The notes beneath the pieces are model-generated. The model was given only the letters and a program-made list of their open reading frames with translations. It was not told where the DNA came from and made no database searches. Shown here one piece after another: positions 20,980-23,570 of a stretch of 23,570 bases of DNA. Origin of the DNA: Gammaproteobacteria bacterium UBA7803 (GTDB taxonomy: Bacteria; Pseudomonadota; Gammaproteobacteria; Pseudomonadales; Azotimanducaceae); contig DLCH01000068.1 in the NCBI GenBank assembly GCA_002480525.1, forward strand, positions 31,206 to 54,775, written 5' to 3'. The stretch's first letter is position 1; each line of letters opens with the position of its first letter. The position numbers and the translations under genes are program-made.

Positions 20980-22440
20980 ATGCGCTATCAGACCAAGACC
21001 GGCTCCCTCACGGAGCTCAGCACACCCTGCCTGATCACCAGCCTGGATCAGGCCCGCAAAGTCGCCGCCAAGCACCGCCAGAAGGCGCTGTTCGACGCCG
21101 CCATCACGGACTTCCAGGACAAGCCGGGCAAGACCCTGCTGGTGCCGCTGCCGAAGGACGCGCCGGTGAAGCGCCTGCTCGTCGCCGGCGGCGCCGACGG
21201 CGAGGTCACGGCCGAGGACTTCCGCAAGATCGCCGCAGCCGTGGCGAAGGCCGTCAGGCCGCTGAACGCCCAGAGCGCGCTGTGGGCCCTCGGCGCCGCC
21301 CGGGTCACCGATCGGGACGTCTACTGGCGCATCAGCACGGGTCTCGCCGCGCTGGCGAACGCCCTCTACGAGTTCAACGAGCACAAGACCGGCGACACCG
21401 GCCCCGGGCTCACGTTGAAGCGCATCCAGGTGCACGCCGACGCCCGCAGCCGCGCCACGGTGCAGCGCGCCGCCCGGGAGGCCACCGCCCTGCAGACCGG
21501 CCTCGACTTCGCCCGCAACCTGGGCAACCAGCCGGCCAACGTGTGCAATCCCAACTACCTGCTGAAGGAAGCCCGCAAGCTGTCCCGGCTCGACAAGGTG
21601 AAGGTGTCGTCCCTGGACGAGAAGCGCATGACCGAGCTCGGCATGGGCGCCTTCATGGCCGTGAGCCAGGGCAGCGACACGCCGGGCCGCATGATCATCG
21701 TCGAGTACAAGGGCGGCAAGGCGGGCGATGCGCCCGTGGTGCTGGTGGGCAAGGGCATCACCTTCGACACCGGCGGCATCAGCCTCAAGCCGGCCGCCGC
21801 CATGGACGAGATGAAGTTCGACATGTGCGGCGCCGCCACCGTGCTCGGCACCATCCGCGCCGTCGCCGAGGCGAAGCTGCCGGTGAACGTGATCACCGTG
21901 GTCGCCGCGGCCGAGAACATGCCGAGCGGCCGGGCCACGCGGCCAGGCGACATCGTCCGCACCATGTCCGGCAAGACCGTGGAGATTCTCAACACCGACG
22001 CCGAGGGGCGGCTGGTGCTGTGCGACGCGCTGACCTACGTGGAGCGCTACAAGCCGAAGGCCGTGGTGGACGTGGCCACCCTCACCGGCGCCATGATCGT
22101 CGCCCTCGGCTCCTACGCCTCCGGGCTGTTCACCAAGGACGACGACCTGGCCGGTGCGCTGCTGGACGCCGGCGACTGGAGCGGCGACCGGGCCTGGCGC
22201 ATGCCCCTGTGGGACGACTATCAGGAGATGCTGAAGAGCAACTTCGCGGACATCCCCAACATCGGCAGCCCGGGCGCGGGCTCGATCACCGCGGCGTGCT
22301 TCCTGTCGCGCTTCACCGGCAAGTACGCCTGGGCCCACCTGGACATCGCCGGCAGCGGCTTCCAGGGCGGCGCAGCCAAGGGTGCGACCGGCCGGCCGGT
22401 CGGCCTGCTGTTCCGTTACCTCGTCCAGGCGAGCGAGTGA
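20980..22440 (+). CDS. pepA: Leucyl aminopeptidase PepA (M17)
   Basis: PepA removes N-terminal residues from peptides using two metal ions, and in E. coli it also binds DNA in Xer recombination and carAB control. The 486-residue protein has the metal and catalytic residues: Lys258 and Asp263 (VGKGITFDTGG), Lys270, Asp281 (KFDMCGAATVLG), and Asp340, Glu342 and Arg344 in the NTDAEGRL signature. ATG 20980 has GGGG close upstream and gives the usual N-domain. It overlaps holC by 4 bp. Whether the DNA-binding role is kept cannot be told from the sequence. Confidence 0.97.
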   Translation: MRYQTKTGSLTELSTPCLITSLDQARKVAAKHRQKALFDAAITDFQDKPGKTLLVPLPKDAPVKRLLVAGGADGEVTAEDFRKIAAAVAKAVRPLNAQSALWALGAARVTDRDVYWRISTGLAALANALYEFNEHKTGDTGPGLTLKRIQVHADARSRATVQRAAREATALQTGLDFARNLGNQPANVCNPNYLLKEARKLSRLDKVKVSSLDEKRMTELGMGAFMAVSQGSDTPGRMIIVEYKGGKAGDAPVVLVGKGITFDTGGISLKPAAAMDEMKFDMCGAATVLGTIRAVAEAKLPVNVITVVAAAENMPSGRATRPGDIVRTMSGKTVEILNTDAEGRLVLCDALTYVERYKPKAVVDVATLTGAMIVALGSYASGLFTKDDDLAGALLDAGDWSGDRAWRMPLWDDYQEMLKSNFADIPNIGSPGAGSITAACFLSRFTGKYAWAHLDIAGSGFQGGAAKGATGRPVGLLFRYLVQASE

Positions 22441-22874
22441 CCCGGGTCGACTTCTACATCCTGAAGGACGTCGACATGAATGCGGCGTGCCGGTTCGCCT
22501 GCCGGCTCGCCGTGAAGGCCGTGGGTGCGGGCACGCCGATGCATCTGCACGTAGCCGACCGGGAGGCGGCAGCGGACCTCGACGATCTGCTGTGGAACTA
22601 CCCGGAGCACCGGTTCGTGCCCCACGGCATCGCGGGGGAGCACCCCGGCGGGCGTCGCCAGCCCGTGGAGATCGGCTGGGAGCCCCCCGGCGAGCCGGAG
22701 GGCCTGCTGGTCAACCTGGCGCCGGAGATTCCCACGTTCTTCGGCCGCTTCGACCGGGTCGCCGAGATCGTCGTCGACGCCAACCGCGACGACGGCCGGG
22801 CCCGCTACAAATTCTACCGGGACCGGGGCTTTCCCCTGTTTCACCACGACCTCGACGAGTGGGAAACGGCATGA
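22437..22874 (+). CDS. holC: DNA polymerase III chi subunit HolC
   Basis: Chi links the clamp loader to SSB at the replication fork. The 145-residue length (147 in E. coli), the start VTRVDFYIL and the segments MHLHVADREAAADLDDLLWNYPEHRFVPHG, LLVNLAPEIP and the late RARYKFYRDRGFPLFHHDL fit the family. The start is GTG at 22437, overlapping the pepA stop as GTGA. Its stop overlaps the ATG of the next gene by 4 bp. Position between pepA and valS is the conserved one. Confidence 0.93.
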   Translation: MTRVDFYILKDVDMNAACRFACRLAVKAVGAGTPMHLHVADREAAADLDDLLWNYPEHRFVPHGIAGEHPGGRRQPVEIGWEPPGEPEGLLVNLAPEIPTFFGRFDRVAEIVVDANRDDGRARYKFYRDRGFPLFHHDLDEWETA

Positions 22875-23437
22875 CCGACGGCAACCGGAAGTCGGGCGAC
22901 ACCAGCGGACTGCTGGGCGACCTGGAGTCGATCCGCACCCTGCTCGAGCAGCCCGGCGACGGCGACTCCGGACAGGCTCCGGATCCCGGCGGCGGGCCGC
23001 CCGCGGAGGATTCGGGCCGGCGTGACGACGACGTGCCGCTGCTCGAGGACGTGGTGCACGGCGGCGTGAGCCTGAACGAGACGTTCCTGGGCGGCCAGGG
23101 CGATTTCGAGATCGACGCCGGCGACTCGGGCCTGAACGAGGACGTCTTCAAGGCCCTGCTGTCCGACGAGTGGCGGGAATCGGCCCGGGAGCTGCTCGAC
23201 CAGGCTCGGGAGGCCATCGAGCGCCATCAGACCGACTGGACACCCGAGCACACGGACCAGCTCAACGAGGCGCTCAAGGTGCGCATGGACGCGACCCTGC
23301 AGCAGTGGCTGCGCGAAGCGCTGGCGAGCCGCGTCGACGAGCTCCGGCAGTCGCTGCTCGACGCCCTGTCCGACGAGATACGCAGCACCATCGACAAGCA
23401 GTTCAATTCATCGCACGAGGACCCGGATGGAGAATAG
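22871..23437 (+). CDS. Acidic helical protein of unknown function between holC and valS
   Basis: I do not recognise a named family with certainty. The 188-residue protein has a short N-terminal helix (LLGDLESIRTLLEQ, 14-27), a Gly/Pro/Asp-rich acidic linker (about 28-55), a conserved-looking VPLLEDVV (55-62), and a helical C-terminal half (about 92-178) including LQQWLREALASRVDELRQ at 143-160. It has no signal peptide or membrane segment, so it is probably cytoplasmic. ATG 22871 overlaps the holC stop by 4 bp, and its own end overlaps the valS start by 11 bp, so it is translated within the pepA-holC-valS operon. The architecture resembles PopZ-type pole organisers only loosely (see findings). 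Confidence 0.8.
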   Translation: MTDGNRKSGDTSGLLGDLESIRTLLEQPGDGDSGQAPDPGGGPPAEDSGRRDDDVPLLEDVVHGGVSLNETFLGGQGDFEIDAGDSGLNEDVFKALLSDEWRESARELLDQAREAIERHQTDWTPEHTDQLNEALKVRMDATLQQWLREALASRVDELRQSLLDALSDEIRSTIDKQFNSSHEDPDGE

Positions 23438-23570
23438 TTTCGACCCCCACGGCATCGAGCAGTCGCTGTACGAGCAGTGGGAACAGGCCAACTACTTCGC
23501 CCCATCCGGCGACGGCCCGGCGTACTGCATCGTCATACCGCCGCCCAACGTCACCGGCAGCCTGCACATG
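23427..23570 (+). CDS. valS: Valyl-tRNA synthetase, N-terminal fragment (runs off the right edge)
   Basis: ValS charges tRNA-Val. The 48 visible codons read MENSFDPHGIEQSLYEQWEQ, then PAYCIVIPPPNVTGSLHM, where PPNVTGSLHMGHA is the class I HIGH-motif segment of ValS; the window ends just before the GH. GAGG lies about six bases before ATG 23427, which is inside the upstream gene by 11 bp. Everything after the HIGH motif is outside the window. Confidence 0.95.
   Translation, partial: MENSFDPHGIEQSLYEQWEQANYFAPSGDGPAYCIVIPPPNVTGSLHM

Noticed and set aside
20806..22338. 510-codon open frame on the minus strand opposite pepA
   Set aside because: It is antisense to a complete M17 peptidase with all catalytic residues, and its composition is His/Gly/Val-rich shadow sequence.

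Overview
The window reads as a chromosomal core segment of a GC-rich gammaproteobacterium. The evidence is the gene order: suhB divergent from trmJ-iscR-iscS, then ndk-rlmN-pilW-rodZ, queA-tgt-yajC-secD-secF beside a tRNA-Leu, and pepA-holC-(small ORF)-valS. As I recall, a very similar order occurs in Pseudomonas. I cannot name a genus. The REP-like palindromes and frequent GTG starts fit a GC-rich member outside the Enterobacterales, but that is inference.

Layout from left to right. 1-3201 (minus strand): ndk, rlmN, pilW and rodZ (rodZ cut by the left edge), a tight operon read from a good sigma-70 promoter at 3148-3174 that is overlapped by a perfect 10-bp-arm dyad. 3201-5674 (minus): trmJ, iscR, iscS. 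iscR carries a strong type-1 IscR site, but the iscU-iscA-hscB-hscA-fdx genes expected after iscS are absent and IscS lacks the usual C-terminal tail. 5753-6571 (plus): suhB. 6583-6781: five REP-like palindromic units between the convergent suhB and secF. 6812-12160 (minus): queA-tgt-yajC-secD-secF, a run of overlapping genes for queuosine tRNA modification and Sec protein export. 12234-12857 (minus): a glutathione S-transferase homologue. 12969-13055 (plus): tRNA-Leu(CAA) with encoded CCA.

13093-20476 is the more variable part. It holds a degenerate HD-GYP protein followed by a degenerate-GGDEF/intact-EAL protein, a small putatively exported protein abutting an NhaC-type Na+/H+ antiporter, an EAL-HDOD regulator (minus), and a thiolase-like protein that lacks the usual nucleophile Cys. 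An RDD membrane protein gene (20481-20915) sits just after the thiolase-like gene and just upstream of pepA. pepA-holC-orf188-valS then runs off the right edge.

The core genes serve translation and tRNA modification (trmJ, rlmN, tgt, queA, valS, tRNA-Leu), export (yajC/secDF), Fe-S and sulfur transfer (iscRS) and cell shape and pili (rodZ, pilW). The accessory part is dominated by cyclic-di-GMP-type proteins, three in about 5.6 kb, two of them degenerate at key residues. The items most worth following are the iscRS locus without its scaffold genes, the HD-GYP/EAL pair, the small protein coupled to NhaC, and the acidic, possibly PopZ-like protein between holC and valS.
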